Assembly (NCBI GenBank): GCA_902801365.1
Contig: CADCHY010000012.1
Coordinates: forward strand, 29,295 to 93,294
Direction of reading: 5' to 3'
Length of the DNA stretch: 64,000 bases
Source of the DNA: an uncultured Succiniclasticum sp.
GTDB lineage: Bacteria > Bacillota > Negativicutes > Acidaminococcales > Acidaminococcaceae
Shown: positions 35,179 to 45,345 of the stretch, piece by piece
How the letters are laid out: each line of letters starts with the position of its first letter
Numbering within the stretch: the stretch's first letter is position 1
Translations under genes and position numbers: made by a program
The notes under the pieces: generated by a model
What the model was told of the DNA's origin: nothing
The model's database searches: none
The model's input: the letters and a program-made list of their open reading frames with translations, nothing else

Positions 35179-38100
35179 TCAGCCTCCCAATAAATAAATG
35201 CCGGACATCCCGTCAACGCTTCTCATACTGTTCATAGTACGAAAACGATCCTCTTTCAAATCGTTTTTTAACAATTTCTTCATTCTTCCATAACCCCTGT
35301 ATACCAGTTTGTCCGTTGCCTGACTCTCCCAGGCATCCTCAATATCCTTTAATTCATGTATAACCGCTGTAAGTTCATCCGGATCAACTTTTTTTACATA
35401 ATCAACAATAATTCTTTCTATTTTTCTGATTTCGGGATTATCAGAACGATAATTTACAGCTTGTCCGTTCTCCCGAAGGTCTTGAATAAGATACCGACAC
35501 AGGGCAACAAAGAGCGCATGCAATCCTCTGTCCCGAGCTCTGTCAGAAAACGGCGTCAGGCTCGTGGCTTCTACATAACGATACAAAGCAGAATGATACT
35601 TCAGGAATTGTTCGTAGTGTGACCTGTCTCTTGAACGGGAAGCATTGTATACCATAATAACCAGGCCCGGATTCTCACGTCCGACACGACTTGTTGCCTG
35701 AATATATTCTGCGTTCGTCTTAGGCTGCCCGGCAACAACCATTGCACCCAGGCGGCCGACATCCACACCTACGGAAATCATATTAGAAGATAAAAGATAG
35801 TCAAAAACATCTTCATGATTGCCCTTTTTATATTCACGTTTCAGTTTTACCTGAATGATGTCTGTTATTTCCGTATTGCTCATACGACTTGTCAATTCCT
35901 CAGTATAAATATCACCCGTGGTGTCGACTCCCGGATATAATTCAGCAAACTTCGTCCTTGACAGATAATCAAGCCTGCTTTGCACGTCATCAAGAAGCTG
36001 AGTACTTGCTCCGCCTAATTCACGCAGACTGTTAAAATAGCCTGTTATAGTCCAGAAATTATCAACAACCTCATCAGGCAATCCCTGCGTTTCAAGGTAA
36101 CGTGTCGCAAACAACATGGCTGCATTTACTCTGATAAGAGTAGTTGTTGCAGTAGTTCCGGTTCCCATTACGCCAAAATACTGCCTTGCAGGTTTTTCTC
36201 CCGTCGTTGACTGTTTTGCAAAAAAAGAGTCTTTTATGGTAATACCCTGGGGGGGAAACTGCGTATGGCTTTTTCCGTACAAAGCTTTTATCTGCTTTGC
36301 CGCGTTTCGTATTGTTGCAGTTGATGCAATAACTTTGGCGCCTATACCATTCCTTTCGCAAAGTGTGGTTATTGCAGCTTCGTATAACCCTGTCATCGTG
36401 CCTAATGGACCTGAAATCAGATGCAATTCATCCTGAATAATCAGTTCAGGAGGCATTTTATTATTGTTAATGCCAAGAAGTACACCAGTCTTATCATTCA
36501 GAGGCAATTGTGCAAATTTATCCACTGTCGCCACTATAAATGCAGGCAGGTGCTCATATATGGCCTCGTCAATAATGTGAACCGGTAATCCATTTTCCGC
36601 AGTATGAAAATCACATTCCGGATTTGGGCATTTAATTATCATTCTCTTGCTGACAAGATTTACGTTGTAATTATTTGCAGACAGCGGTTCGCCACACCAC
36701 GGACATATCTTAATCTGTACAGGGTCGGATTTTTCTTCAAATATACCAAGCTGCTGCTTATGGATACTGTCTCTGGCGTCTTTCAGCTTATTGGGTGTCA
36801 AATCACCACCAACCCATAAACCGATTGCTATTTCATTCCCTCCAAGATTATATTTTTTTCTTATAATTTCACAGGCAAATATAAGAATACTGGCACGTTC
36901 AAACTGCTGCAGGGTAAGAAGCCTCAATGTGTATCTCATAATAGCAGTTACACCATCATTCGCAGGATTACGAAGTCTCCGCAGAAAAATTACAAAGGCT
37001 GTAATTCCCAGGTAAGCTTCCGTCTTTCCGCCACCTGTAGGGAACCAGAGCAGGTCTACTATTTGCCTGTCAGGAATATCCTGCCCTGTATGACCTGCAG
37101 GTTCAATAAAAGAAGTCATTTCCTGCAAAATAAAGGCCAGCTGGAAAGGGTACCAGGTAACTTTTTTCTCGTCAAAATTACATAGATTTTTGTCTTTCCG
37201 AAAAACTGTCTGCCGGCGTTGCAGCAACATCGCTTCATTCGCAAGCTGGAATGCTCTGAAAGCTACGTTATCAGCAGCTTCACCCACACCAAGAAGTTTT
37301 ATGGCGTATTTTATTCTGTCGCAGGCATCCTGGCACTTTCTGACATTATTTTCTGCCACTTTCTTAAGTTGTGGTTCAACCGTTTTTACTGTTTTTGCAA
37401 GATCATCAATCCATTTCTGATATTTATCTGCAAATGTATTCAGTTTTTCAATAACCTTTTGGGAAGATGCAGTGGAAAGAAAATGCATTGAAAAAACTTC
37501 GTCAATTGAAAAATCTGATGCTTTCATCTGTAAAAGATTATAATCAGGGAAAAAGGATGTCTCAATCCATTCAGGCGCATCATTTTCTCTGTCCCAAATC
37601 ACGGAACAACCATGCCCCTGAGCGTAACATTTAACGTCTGAATAAAGCAGCTCAAGTTCAAGTACTTCCGGATCATTTGTCAGAAACGACTCCTGACTGA
37701 CATTTTCAAAAACCGATTCATTGTCAACACCGCAAATATGAATGACCGGTTGGAAGACACTCAATCGGGAAGTTTCCAGCACATCACTCTGGCTTTGATT
37801 ATCATTAACAAGTACAACTGTTATTATTCGTACACCATCAGGCATTATTTTATGCGTATATACATGAAGTTGTATATTACCCTGCAGTTTGATAATTTCG
37901 GCTTTACAATCTGAGAAGACTATTTTTTCTGAATAATTAACGACCCTTCTTTTCCACAGATCTTCCGGCGGCTTGTCTAAAACATCCCATTTTTCAGTAT
38001 CAATACCCTCTTTTTTCGCATCCTCCATATTAATCAGTTCATAAAATGCATAACTGCCAGAAATAATAACTTCAGTCACTCCGTTTTTTATTGCAACTGT

Positions 38101-38361
38101 TATTCCCATAGATGATGGATTGTTCTGATTACTTAGTGAAACAGATGCATCATATGTTTCCATATCGTTTTCCAGAACGGGATTGCGTGCAAGATCAAGT
38201 GTTTCTGCGGTATTTTTCTTTGGGAAAAGAATTCCCATTATATAATAATGCAACGGCAGTTCAATGAGACATTCATTCTCTTTAACCGGTCCGATAAAGT
38301 CTTTTCTTAAAATTTCTGTTACCAGTTCTCTGGCCTGATAAAACTGTTCATAATCTGGCAT
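35179..38361 (-). CDS. drmA: DrmA-like SF2 helicase of a DISARM-related system
   Basis: 1060 residues. Walker A LWFPTGGGKTEAYLG is near residue 440, the DEAH-type box is LIIQDELHLISGPLGTMTG near 641, motif III is IASTATIRNAAKQI and motif VI is IQATSRVGRENPGLVIMV. The C-terminal SRSRDRSHYEQFLKYHSALYRYVE block is diagnostic of DrmA. A Cys4 zinc site (CPWCGEPL...CPNPEC) lies between. AAGGAGG precedes the ATG. The upstream giant helicase ends 20 bases before it. Confidence 0.9.
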   Translation of the reverse strand: MPDYEQFYQARELVTEILRKDFIGPVKENECLIELPLHYYIMGILFPKKNTAETLDLARNPVLENDMETYDASVSLSNQNNPSSMGITVAIKNGVTEVIISGSYAFYELINMEDAKKEGIDTEKWDVLDKPPEDLWKRRVVNYSEKIVFSDCKAEIIKLQGNIQLHVYTHKIMPDGVRIITVVLVNDNQSQSDVLETSRLSVFQPVIHICGVDNESVFENVSQESFLTNDPEVLELELLYSDVKCYAQGHGCSVIWDRENDAPEWIETSFFPDYNLLQMKASDFSIDEVFSMHFLSTASSQKVIEKLNTFADKYQKWIDDLAKTVKTVEPQLKKVAENNVRKCQDACDRIKYAIKLLGVGEAADNVAFRAFQLANEAMLLQRRQTVFRKDKNLCNFDEKKVTWYPFQLAFILQEMTSFIEPAGHTGQDIPDRQIVDLLWFPTGGGKTEAYLGITAFVIFLRRLRNPANDGVTAIMRYTLRLLTLQQFERASILIFACEIIRKKYNLGGNEIAIGLWVGGDLTPNKLKDARDSIHKQQLGIFEEKSDPVQIKICPWCGEPLSANNYNVNLVSKRMIIKCPNPECDFHTAENGLPVHIIDEAIYEHLPAFIVATVDKFAQLPLNDKTGVLLGINNNKMPPELIIQDELHLISGPLGTMTGLYEAAITTLCERNGIGAKVIASTATIRNAAKQIKALYGKSHTQFPPQGITIKDSFFAKQSTTGEKPARQYFGVMGTGTTATTTLIRVNAAMLFATRYLETQGLPDEVVDNFWTITGYFNSLRELGGASTQLLDDVQSRLDYLSRTKFAELYPGVDTTGDIYTEELTSRMSNTEITDIIQVKLKREYKKGNHEDVFDYLLSSNMISVGVDVGRLGAMVVAGQPKTNAEYIQATSRVGRENPGLVIMVYNASRSRDRSHYEQFLKYHSALYRYVEATSLTPFSDRARDRGLHALFVALCRYLIQDLRENGQAVNYRSDNPEIRKIERIIVDYVKKVDPDELTAVIHELKDIEDAWESQATDKLVYRGYGRMKKLLKNDLKEDRFRTMNSMRSVDGMSGIYLLGG

Positions 38362-38381
38362 ATATAACCTCCTTAGTCCAT

Positions 38382-41300
38382 CTAATACTCTATAACAACA
38401 TTGGCGAACCCAGTAATTGAAAATCCTTTCCAGATACTCATCCCACCATAATTCTTTGCCCCCGGCAAACCGGAATTATGAGATACACAACTAATGATAC
38501 TGTCAACATAAATATCGTCAAATACATCGGGATAAATCTCATAAAAAACTCTTGCATAATATGGTAAACGCTTTATTTCCTTTATAGCTGCTTCAAGTTC
38601 TTCCGAAAAAACTTCGCTGGTATATCCAATGATATTTAACTCATCGTCAACAGGTACAACTTTGTACATGATATAAGGTCTGCAACCTTTAGGGCATTTA
38701 ATCAACTTTAATCGCATTCCCGGATTAATATTCTTGCAGATATAAGATTGCCGTTTCTTTGTCTCAGCAAAGGAATTAGCATCCAAATCTGTTTCTACAC
38801 CAACCTCAAAGCTTTTAAGATATGGCTTGAAAGATGGTATTTTTCTAATAAAACGTTCTGTATCATTACGATAAATATTTCCTTTTCTATGAAGCGGCTC
38901 TGCTCTTTTAATAAGTTCTTTAGGCCGTGTAAGTGCCACATAACATACTTTATGTTCAAGAATATTATCTGCGTCCCTTCCAAACACATTCTCAAGAACG
39001 TCATCAACAACAATAACAGAATCAAACTCCATTCCTTTAGCCCGGTGGATAGTACTAACTGTTACAGGACAAGGTTTATCCTCCTGTGATATAAAAAGCT
39101 CCGTTGCTTTTGCATTTGTCAGCAATCCCTTAAGTAAATCTTCAATTTCATATCTCTTTTTAACTACGTTTCTTTGCGTGTCAGACAGTGCTCCCCACCG
39201 TTCTGCTGCTGTTTCAGAATCCAGTTCAGGAAATAACCTCCGTTGTCTTTCCTGAAATCCAGATTCATCAATGGTTGCATTTGGATAATCATAAAACATA
39301 TCTGCAATCCAGGCGTTTAATTGATGAGTATCGTGCATTCTTTTCAGTAAATGTGGTACTCCCTGCAATCGAAGTGCCGACGAAATAAGCAATGCCTGCG
39401 CATTACTGCGCGTAAGTATACCCAAAGTACCACGTTTAATAAATTTCTTAGCTTCTGCTTTGGAAAAATCCTGCCATCGTTCAAACGAAACGCAGGCAAT
39501 TCTATCATGAATATCTTCTGCAATTTCAGTTAATGCTGTTACATCTTCTGCCAATATTGCTTTCCTGTAAGGTTCTGTCAGATCAGAATAACTTGAACTC
39601 TGTCGATGATTTTCTGTCAGAGTGAAATAATTTGCATCAGGAAACAATTTAAACAATTCTCTATAGAATACTTTTGAAGGCATTATTTTATTATCTTTTT
39701 CAGATAAATAGTCATACAATGACTGACAGGAGTCTCCTAAAACAGTAAAGCCACATGTGTCTGGCAAACCTTTTAACATAGCAAGGACTAATTCTGCCCG
39801 GCAACCTACAAGATCCTGCACTTCATCAACAAAAATATGATTATACTCATCCAGCAACCCCTGCCCTTTCTTCAGAATTGAAGTCGCAACTTCAATTCTA
39901 CGATCGTATCCAGCATATTCTATTTTGAAATCTGGTGGCAATAACTCAGGCAAATCTTCTGCAATCAAATAAATCAACTGTGTTGAGAAAGAGTCAAAAG
40001 TTCTAACTTCAACATTTTTCCATTCATAACTCAACCTCCCGGAGGCTGCTTCACTGGAAAGTCTTTGTCTGATTACTGCAACCGCTGCTCTGGAATAACA
40101 TAGTACAAGAATATCTCTGGCAGAAACCAGCTCATTTTCTATCATAAATATAATTTTTTCTATAAGAGTCCATGTTTTTCCGGTACCTGGCCCAGCGTTA
40201 ACTATGCTCCTTTCAGACGGTTCGGTTTTAATTACAGTTAACTGATCTGCTTCGTTAAACGCATCAAACCCCCGTTTTTTAATTGTATGTCTGTTATTAT
40301 TTCCGGATTTTGTTTTCACAGATTCAATTTTGGGTTTTGAAGTAATTTCAACTGTAAATGAGTCAATTCTGGCTGTTCTGTTATTATATGCACTTCTAAG
40401 AATCCATTGATTGTCAAAATCCAGGAGCAGGTTGTTTCCATGTCTGGTAATATCTAAATCGAGTTCTCCGTTAATAATATCACTGCAAATTTGTATTTGT
40501 AACTGCTTCAAGTCTTTTAAAATTATCATGGCATTATCTTTTTTAATCAAAAGGGCGCCACTGTACGTATCTTCAGAAAGTCTTTTTTCAAAATTAAGAT
40601 AAAGGTTTTCAAAAAGATGTTTTAGTTTTGTTCTATTCTTATTCAGACGGTAATGAACTTCTTTAACTCTGGCGTAATACCCCAGTAAATCCTTCCATGC
40701 ATAAAAAGACCTGCGAATGCTCAGCAATTCTTTTCTGTCGTCAGGTTCCGATCCTTTTGGTTTTTCATAGAATGAAACATTATAATCAACAAAGGAACGT
40801 ATATTCTTAATTTCAATCGGCTTCCCGGATGTAATCTGACAGTCATTATAAATCACGTCCTGGCCGTCATTCTTCACCTCTAAAATTACATTACCTTTTC
40901 CTCTGTAAACTGGAAGAATATTTAACGACTTATTAATCGGGTCAAATTTAATTTCTGTTTTTTTCTTATCAAAAAAGCATTGATTACAGCAATAAGTACT
41001 ACCGACTCTTTCCTCGTCTTTTTGGAATCTGAGAATCACATATTTGTTTGTTTTTTTATATGAAGTTAAGAACCCTATCGGTATTTCGCAATATATACCA
41101 CAATCCTTTCCCTGTACTTTTTCCAGCACTTCTGCGCCAGTTTCTGATTCTACCGTCAGACAATCAGCATAAGCCCCTAACACCTGTAAAACAGAATCCT
41201 GCTCAATGTCTTCTATCCAAAGGTCCTCTTCCATCGTTTTCCATAAACCATTTTTCAATCTGTATATTTCCAAATGTAACGGCAGATAATAATTATAATT

Positions 41301-43532
41301 CACTCCCCTTCTTTTCATTATCAGCCAGTCGTCAGAAAAATTCCTTATGTCAAACTCCTTATTAATCTCTTTTTTACCATATAAACCTGACTTTGCTTTT
41401 ATGGCATAATGATTGTTATCTATTTTTTCCTCTGTCAGCATGAATCGCGGATCATATCCGAAGCGGAAATTATAGATTTTACTCCCGGATCCTTTTTTAA
41501 TCGCATATACGGCCAATTCATAAATATCATAATACAGGATATTCAAATCCACGACATATTTAGTGCTTGCCTTACGTATTGTTCTTGTATATTGGAAATC
41601 ATCCAGTTTAAAATTCCTTTGATTAATCGTAATCAAAAAGTTCTTAACACTGTTTTCATGTTCAAAAACGAGAAACTTTACCTTTGAAAAAACAGGTAAT
41701 AATTCTTCATCTCCCTTTTCTTTTAAGAATTGATGCTCTCTCTTTTCACCAAATACACCAGGTCTGGACAGCGCCGAAAAACTGAAAATCTCTTTACCAA
41801 ATGCAAGCAAATCGCCATAGTCAACATTTAATTCCGTTAAACTGTAGTTTTGCGTTCGGAGGTAAGTTTTGCCACGCTGTTCATTATCCGATGCACAGAT
41901 ATGTGCAACTCCCTTATAGTCAGTATTGTTTTTAATTTCTTTTCCTGCATGATCAAAAATTATATAGTTTCTGTACAGACTGTCTGTGCTGTCATAAATA
42001 ACCTCGTCCCCGACTTTAAGCAGATATCTTATTTTTCCCAGCGGGCTATTTAGTTTTATACGTTTTGGTGAAACCTGATGTCCACCAATTATCTCCCGTA
42101 TCTCAGGAAGGGGATCCAAGCAAATAACTTCATCCCCATTTTTAACAACAACAAAAATTTTATAAAACGCATATCGTGACTTGACACGATGAACAGGCGG
42201 AACTAAATATATACTCTTCTTATCTAATTGAAATTTTGGCATCCATCTTGATCTAAACCCTTCATAATCACGCTTAACATCTGTTTTATCAATGACCAGC
42301 GTCTTTTCCCACTCATTAAAGCCTCTGTACAGGTAGGGATTGAAAATTTTATATTCTTTTCCCCAATATCTTTTGTCAATCAGTTTTACAATAATTATGC
42401 TGAGTTTGATAATAGTATCAATACTGTTTCTGTCAGTAATAAGTCTTTTTGTCGACTGGATTAATTTATAGGTCTTTTTGGTTACATTTAATTGCAATTC
42501 GTCACTATTATAATTCATAGTGTCACTAAGGCCTTCGTATACGAAACGAAATTCCTCAAATAAGTCTCTTGGAATATCATACTCAAAGTTTATTTTATAA
42601 ATATCAAAAATAAACTCAAAAAAAGCCGACAAAAAATATGCCGGCACAATTGCATTTGCTAATGCAATATTAATAAGTCTTGGCGTATTTCTTTTTTGAA
42701 TGCCGTCAACCATGTAGCTGGCTAATACGTTACGAATTGCTCCCTCAATTCTCTGATATGAATACTTCCGATAAATATTTTTATACGTGTCCGCTACATA
42801 ATCATAGTAATTTCCATCGTACTTTAACATTGCTATTAAACACAATGAAATAAAAACTATTTCACGATCTGCATATCTCGATATTATTCCACTGTAGGAA
42901 TTTAACGCTGCTGCTAATTGTTTCTCCGCTTTTGAATGGATTTCATTAATTGCTTCTTCATTATCAATAATATCAATTAAGTCTAAGCCTATGTTCTTAC
43001 GTTCTCTGACTAATTGTTTTATATAGTTAATCTTAGTTTTTAATCGCGTATCGTTAATTCTTGCGCTAAGCAGATTTAGTAATTGTTCTTGTTCTTTTTC
43101 AGTTACAATTCCATCCTTCAATATTTCTTCAACTAGTGTCAAAATTTCTTCGCTTGGTTTATGCCCTCGTATGGCGTAACTGTTTTCATCCAGCCACTGT
43201 TTCAGCTTAATGACTTCGTCTGCATTCACTACCCCGTCTGAAATAATGCCTGTAATAATGCCGTTTAATTCATAAATACTAGAATTCTCATCTGCATCAT
43301 TTTTCAAGTATTCTTCAGAATATGCCAGTAGTTGCTCTCTTTCTTCGTCTGTAATTACGCGGTCCTCCAGTGCTTCATCAACAAGCTTAATCATAACAGC
43401 CTGCTTTTTGTCATAGGAAAGATTACGATTTTTGTCGACCCAGTTTTGAAGGCATTCAACTTCCTTATCATTAATTATTCCGTCAAAACTAATCCCTTTA
43501 ATGATTCCTATCAATTCACTAAGATTACGCAT
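38382..43532 (-). CDS. 1716-aa UvrD-type helicase with TerB-like N-terminal repeats
   Basis: The N-terminus has four short acidic repeats of the form D-G-x-I/V-x-x-x-E-x-x-x-L-x-x-W/L (about residues 17-30, 57-70, 95-112, 137-150), like the TerB/EF-hand-type helices found before nuclease domains. A helical region and about 500 residues of beta-rich unknown domain follow. The C-terminal 600 residues are an SF1A helicase: NAGPGTGKTWTLIEKI near 1110, VDEVQDLVGCRAELVL, ENHRQSSSY, STIHRAKGMEFDSVIVVDDV and CYVALTRPKELI. This is the first gene of the DrmA/DrmB operon. It is unlike DrmD (SNF2-type), and I could not match it to DrmE. Confidence 0.8.
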   Translation of the reverse strand: MRNLSELIGIIKGISFDGIINDKEVECLQNWVDKNRNLSYDKKQAVMIKLVDEALEDRVITDEEREQLLAYSEEYLKNDADENSSIYELNGIITGIISDGVVNADEVIKLKQWLDENSYAIRGHKPSEEILTLVEEILKDGIVTEKEQEQLLNLLSARINDTRLKTKINYIKQLVRERKNIGLDLIDIIDNEEAINEIHSKAEKQLAAALNSYSGIISRYADREIVFISLCLIAMLKYDGNYYDYVADTYKNIYRKYSYQRIEGAIRNVLASYMVDGIQKRNTPRLINIALANAIVPAYFLSAFFEFIFDIYKINFEYDIPRDLFEEFRFVYEGLSDTMNYNSDELQLNVTKKTYKLIQSTKRLITDRNSIDTIIKLSIIIVKLIDKRYWGKEYKIFNPYLYRGFNEWEKTLVIDKTDVKRDYEGFRSRWMPKFQLDKKSIYLVPPVHRVKSRYAFYKIFVVVKNGDEVICLDPLPEIREIIGGHQVSPKRIKLNSPLGKIRYLLKVGDEVIYDSTDSLYRNYIIFDHAGKEIKNNTDYKGVAHICASDNEQRGKTYLRTQNYSLTELNVDYGDLLAFGKEIFSFSALSRPGVFGEKREHQFLKEKGDEELLPVFSKVKFLVFEHENSVKNFLITINQRNFKLDDFQYTRTIRKASTKYVVDLNILYYDIYELAVYAIKKGSGSKIYNFRFGYDPRFMLTEEKIDNNHYAIKAKSGLYGKKEINKEFDIRNFSDDWLIMKRRGVNYNYYLPLHLEIYRLKNGLWKTMEEDLWIEDIEQDSVLQVLGAYADCLTVESETGAEVLEKVQGKDCGIYCEIPIGFLTSYKKTNKYVILRFQKDEERVGSTYCCNQCFFDKKKTEIKFDPINKSLNILPVYRGKGNVILEVKNDGQDVIYNDCQITSGKPIEIKNIRSFVDYNVSFYEKPKGSEPDDRKELLSIRRSFYAWKDLLGYYARVKEVHYRLNKNRTKLKHLFENLYLNFEKRLSEDTYSGALLIKKDNAMIILKDLKQLQIQICSDIINGELDLDITRHGNNLLLDFDNQWILRSAYNNRTARIDSFTVEITSKPKIESVKTKSGNNNRHTIKKRGFDAFNEADQLTVIKTEPSERSIVNAGPGTGKTWTLIEKIIFMIENELVSARDILVLCYSRAAVAVIRQRLSSEAASGRLSYEWKNVEVRTFDSFSTQLIYLIAEDLPELLPPDFKIEYAGYDRRIEVATSILKKGQGLLDEYNHIFVDEVQDLVGCRAELVLAMLKGLPDTCGFTVLGDSCQSLYDYLSEKDNKIMPSKVFYRELFKLFPDANYFTLTENHRQSSSYSDLTEPYRKAILAEDVTALTEIAEDIHDRIACVSFERWQDFSKAEAKKFIKRGTLGILTRSNAQALLISSALRLQGVPHLLKRMHDTHQLNAWIADMFYDYPNATIDESGFQERQRRLFPELDSETAAERWGALSDTQRNVVKKRYEIEDLLKGLLTNAKATELFISQEDKPCPVTVSTIHRAKGMEFDSVIVVDDVLENVFGRDADNILEHKVCYVALTRPKELIKRAEPLHRKGNIYRNDTERFIRKIPSFKPYLKSFEVGVETDLDANSFAETKKRQSYICKNINPGMRLKLIKCPKGCRPYIMYKVVPVDDELNIIGYTSEVFSEELEAAIKEIKRLPYYARVFYEIYPDVFDDIYVDSIISCVSHNSGLPGAKNYGGMSIWKGFSITGFANVVIEY

Positions 43533-43582
43533 AATTTTTACCTCGTAAAAGCACTGTTTTATGGTTTTTCGACCTTTTGTAT

Positions 43583-43588
43583 ATTATA
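43583..43588 (-). promoter_or_regulatory. Candidate -10 element of the DISARM-like operon
   Basis: TATAAT on the minus strand about 50 bases upstream of the giant helicase start; no good -35 is seen. The 43533-43760 gap holds no gene. Confidence 0.35.
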
Positions 43589-43760
43589 TCATATAAAGAT
43601 TACTGGTATTCTAGTATCATCGGCACTTGGTCCGAAAGTGATTATCTCTCCCGATGTTATTTATTTAGCATTTCATCTTACAGTTTAGAACCTGTTTATT
43701 CAAAATCTATAATAAAATCACTAACCTTGTCAGTATGTATATGTAAGGCTCCCGTAGCCT

Positions 43761-44579
43761 CTATCGTGCAACATGTATCTGTTTAATTCCATCAAAATTA
43801 ATATCCGCACCCTTAGCTCTGTATATTTTGCTAACCCTGTCTGTTTCACTTGCTGCAAAGGAAACCTCTGCAACGTATCCGTCGTGCTCTAAAACATGCG
43901 GAGGAAAACATTCCTTGGAAAAGGTAGGTTTGTTACCGGGTGTTATAGGCAGAACTTCTATCCAGCAATGTTTTCCTTCTGCGTTATCAAACCAAATCTG
44001 CGGAGCAATTCCCGGCATATCACAGTAGGAAAGCAATTGGAATCCCTGTTCTTTTATGGAGTTCATAACAATTTGAATTGCCCAGTTATTAAATTCCCAA
44101 TCAGAAACTTCTATCGGTTCATCAGAGCCGAGGTCAGTCGGATCCGCAAATTTACCAGTTGCGGCATGAATCAAATTCCAAGTTCCCAGATAATACGGGA
44201 TTCCTTCTTTTTTAATAATGGGATATATGCAAGGGACCAGGTTGTTGTCTTTACAAACCTGAAGCAATGTTTTGATTCGCTGACTGTTACCAAAAGCAAA
44301 CTGCCCTTTGTCTGTTCTTGTTGCCTTTTCCACAACAACAGAAAAAATCTGATTGCGATAGGCAAATGTAAAATCTTCAAAGCTCGGACTCGTCAAATCA
44401 AATTTAATCCAGTGAAAATCTTCAAGCTCGTTCCCTGCCATGCCGGCAAATTTTTTAAAATTATTGTTTACATGCACCATCGCCTGATATCGATTCTGCA
44501 AAAATTCTTTACTTGGATTCGGACGGTCAATAATGTCTTCGTTTGTTGCTTTATTATTTTTTCTAAAGATATTTAACAT
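43761..44579 (-). CDS. Hypothetical protein, 272 aa
   Basis: A soluble, unrecognised protein. The segment DFTFAYRNQIFSVVVEK could be a nuclease-like beta-hairpin but lacks a clear catalytic set. It is strongly conserved in character (tryptophans, CWIEVLPI, PGNKPTFSKECFPPHVLEHD). A GGGAGGG ribosome-binding site 7 bases before the ATG supports the start. It lies 228 bases upstream of the DISARM-like operon and may be a separate transcript. Confidence 0.65.
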   Translation of the reverse strand: MLNIFRKNNKATNEDIIDRPNPSKEFLQNRYQAMVHVNNNFKKFAGMAGNELEDFHWIKFDLTSPSFEDFTFAYRNQIFSVVVEKATRTDKGQFAFGNSQRIKTLLQVCKDNNLVPCIYPIIKKEGIPYYLGTWNLIHAATGKFADPTDLGSDEPIEVSDWEFNNWAIQIVMNSIKEQGFQLLSYCDMPGIAPQIWFDNAEGKHCWIEVLPITPGNKPTFSKECFPPHVLEHDGYVAEVSFAASETDRVSKIYRAKGADINFDGIKQIHVAR

Positions 44580-44658
44580 AAGTTTTCCCTCCCATACATT
44601 TTTACAGCATTCTCTATATGGTTACTCCGGTTTTTCTCAAAATCTTGCTTATTCTCTC

Positions 44659-45081
44659 TCATTCATAATACTTATCATACTCTTCTTGTGTTAATTCCCG
44701 AATCAGTTTCATGGCAAGCCAATAGTTCCGTGCTTCTTCGTATGTGTAACTTCTCTGTAACCGTCCTTTGCCTTTGGTCAGGTACACAATCTTATCGTCG
44801 TCCACGTCGTACAAATGCAGTTTGCCTTTTACCGGAAATGGTTCCACAAAGCGCACATTCCGGATATGCCACACATAGTCATGTGGTGCTCTTTGCGTAA
44901 TGTCAAACAACTCCACCACGCAGATTGAATGGCCACGCACAAGGTCCGGCCCTTCGTTTCGGCTGCTGGCGCAAATTAATAAATCGCCCCGGTAATCCGT
45001 CTTCCAACTGCGATACTCTTCCACTTTTTCCCCGGATGCGATGCAAGACGCGTAATATGGCATAATGGATAATGCTTTCAT
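44659..45081 (-). CDS. ASCH domain protein
   Basis: 140 residues. MKALSIMPYYASCIASGEKVEEYRSWKTDYRGDLLICAS is the typical ASCH/PUA-like opening, in which the loop K-x-x-E-x-R and R-G-x-x-x-I bind RNA or a modified base. It may act in RNA metabolism or hydrolyse a modified nucleoside. GGGAGG lies 8 bases before the ATG at 45081. Confidence 0.82.
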   Translation of the reverse strand: MKALSIMPYYASCIASGEKVEEYRSWKTDYRGDLLICASSRNEGPDLVRGHSICVVELFDITQRAPHDYVWHIRNVRFVEPFPVKGKLHLYDVDDDKIVYLTKGKGRLQRSYTYEEARNYWLAMKLIRELTQEEYDKYYE

Positions 45082-45142
45082 GGTTTGAGCCTCCCATTGT
45101 AAAATCATTTTATTATTCTACAAAAGATGCGAAATACATTTT

Positions 45143-45316
45143 TCAATAGTGAAATATCTTTTCCATTTCCTTCGGAACGTCCTTCCATGGCGTCTTGTCC
45201 GACTCATCATTTGCTAGTCCGATTATCATTCCTAGACCGAACTCTCCTTCCTCTTTATATTTTTCCAACATTTCTTCATAAATTTTTTGATCTTCATCAT
45301 TCTTTGGTTTTGCCAT
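45143..45316 (-). CDS. Small hypothetical protein, 57 aa
   Basis: A continuous frame begins MAKPKNDEDQKIYEEMLEKY and ends PKEMEKIFHY. It is a charged, helical protein with an AAGGTGA ribosome-binding site 7 bases before the ATG. It starts 29 bases after the DUF4238 gene stop, so the two are probably cotranscribed; it could be a small regulator or antitoxin of that gene (inference). Confidence 0.6.
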   Translation of the reverse strand: MAKPKNDEDQKIYEEMLEKYKEEGEFGLGMIIGLANDESDKTPWKDVPKEMEKIFHY

Positions 45317-45345
45317 TTTCTGTTCACCTTTATTTAATCCTTGTC

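Noticed and set aside
31597..43532. Complete classical class 1 or class 2 DISARM
   Set aside because: No phospholipase-D DrmC and no SNF2-type DrmD are present, and the large protein has SF1 rather than SNF2 motifs.
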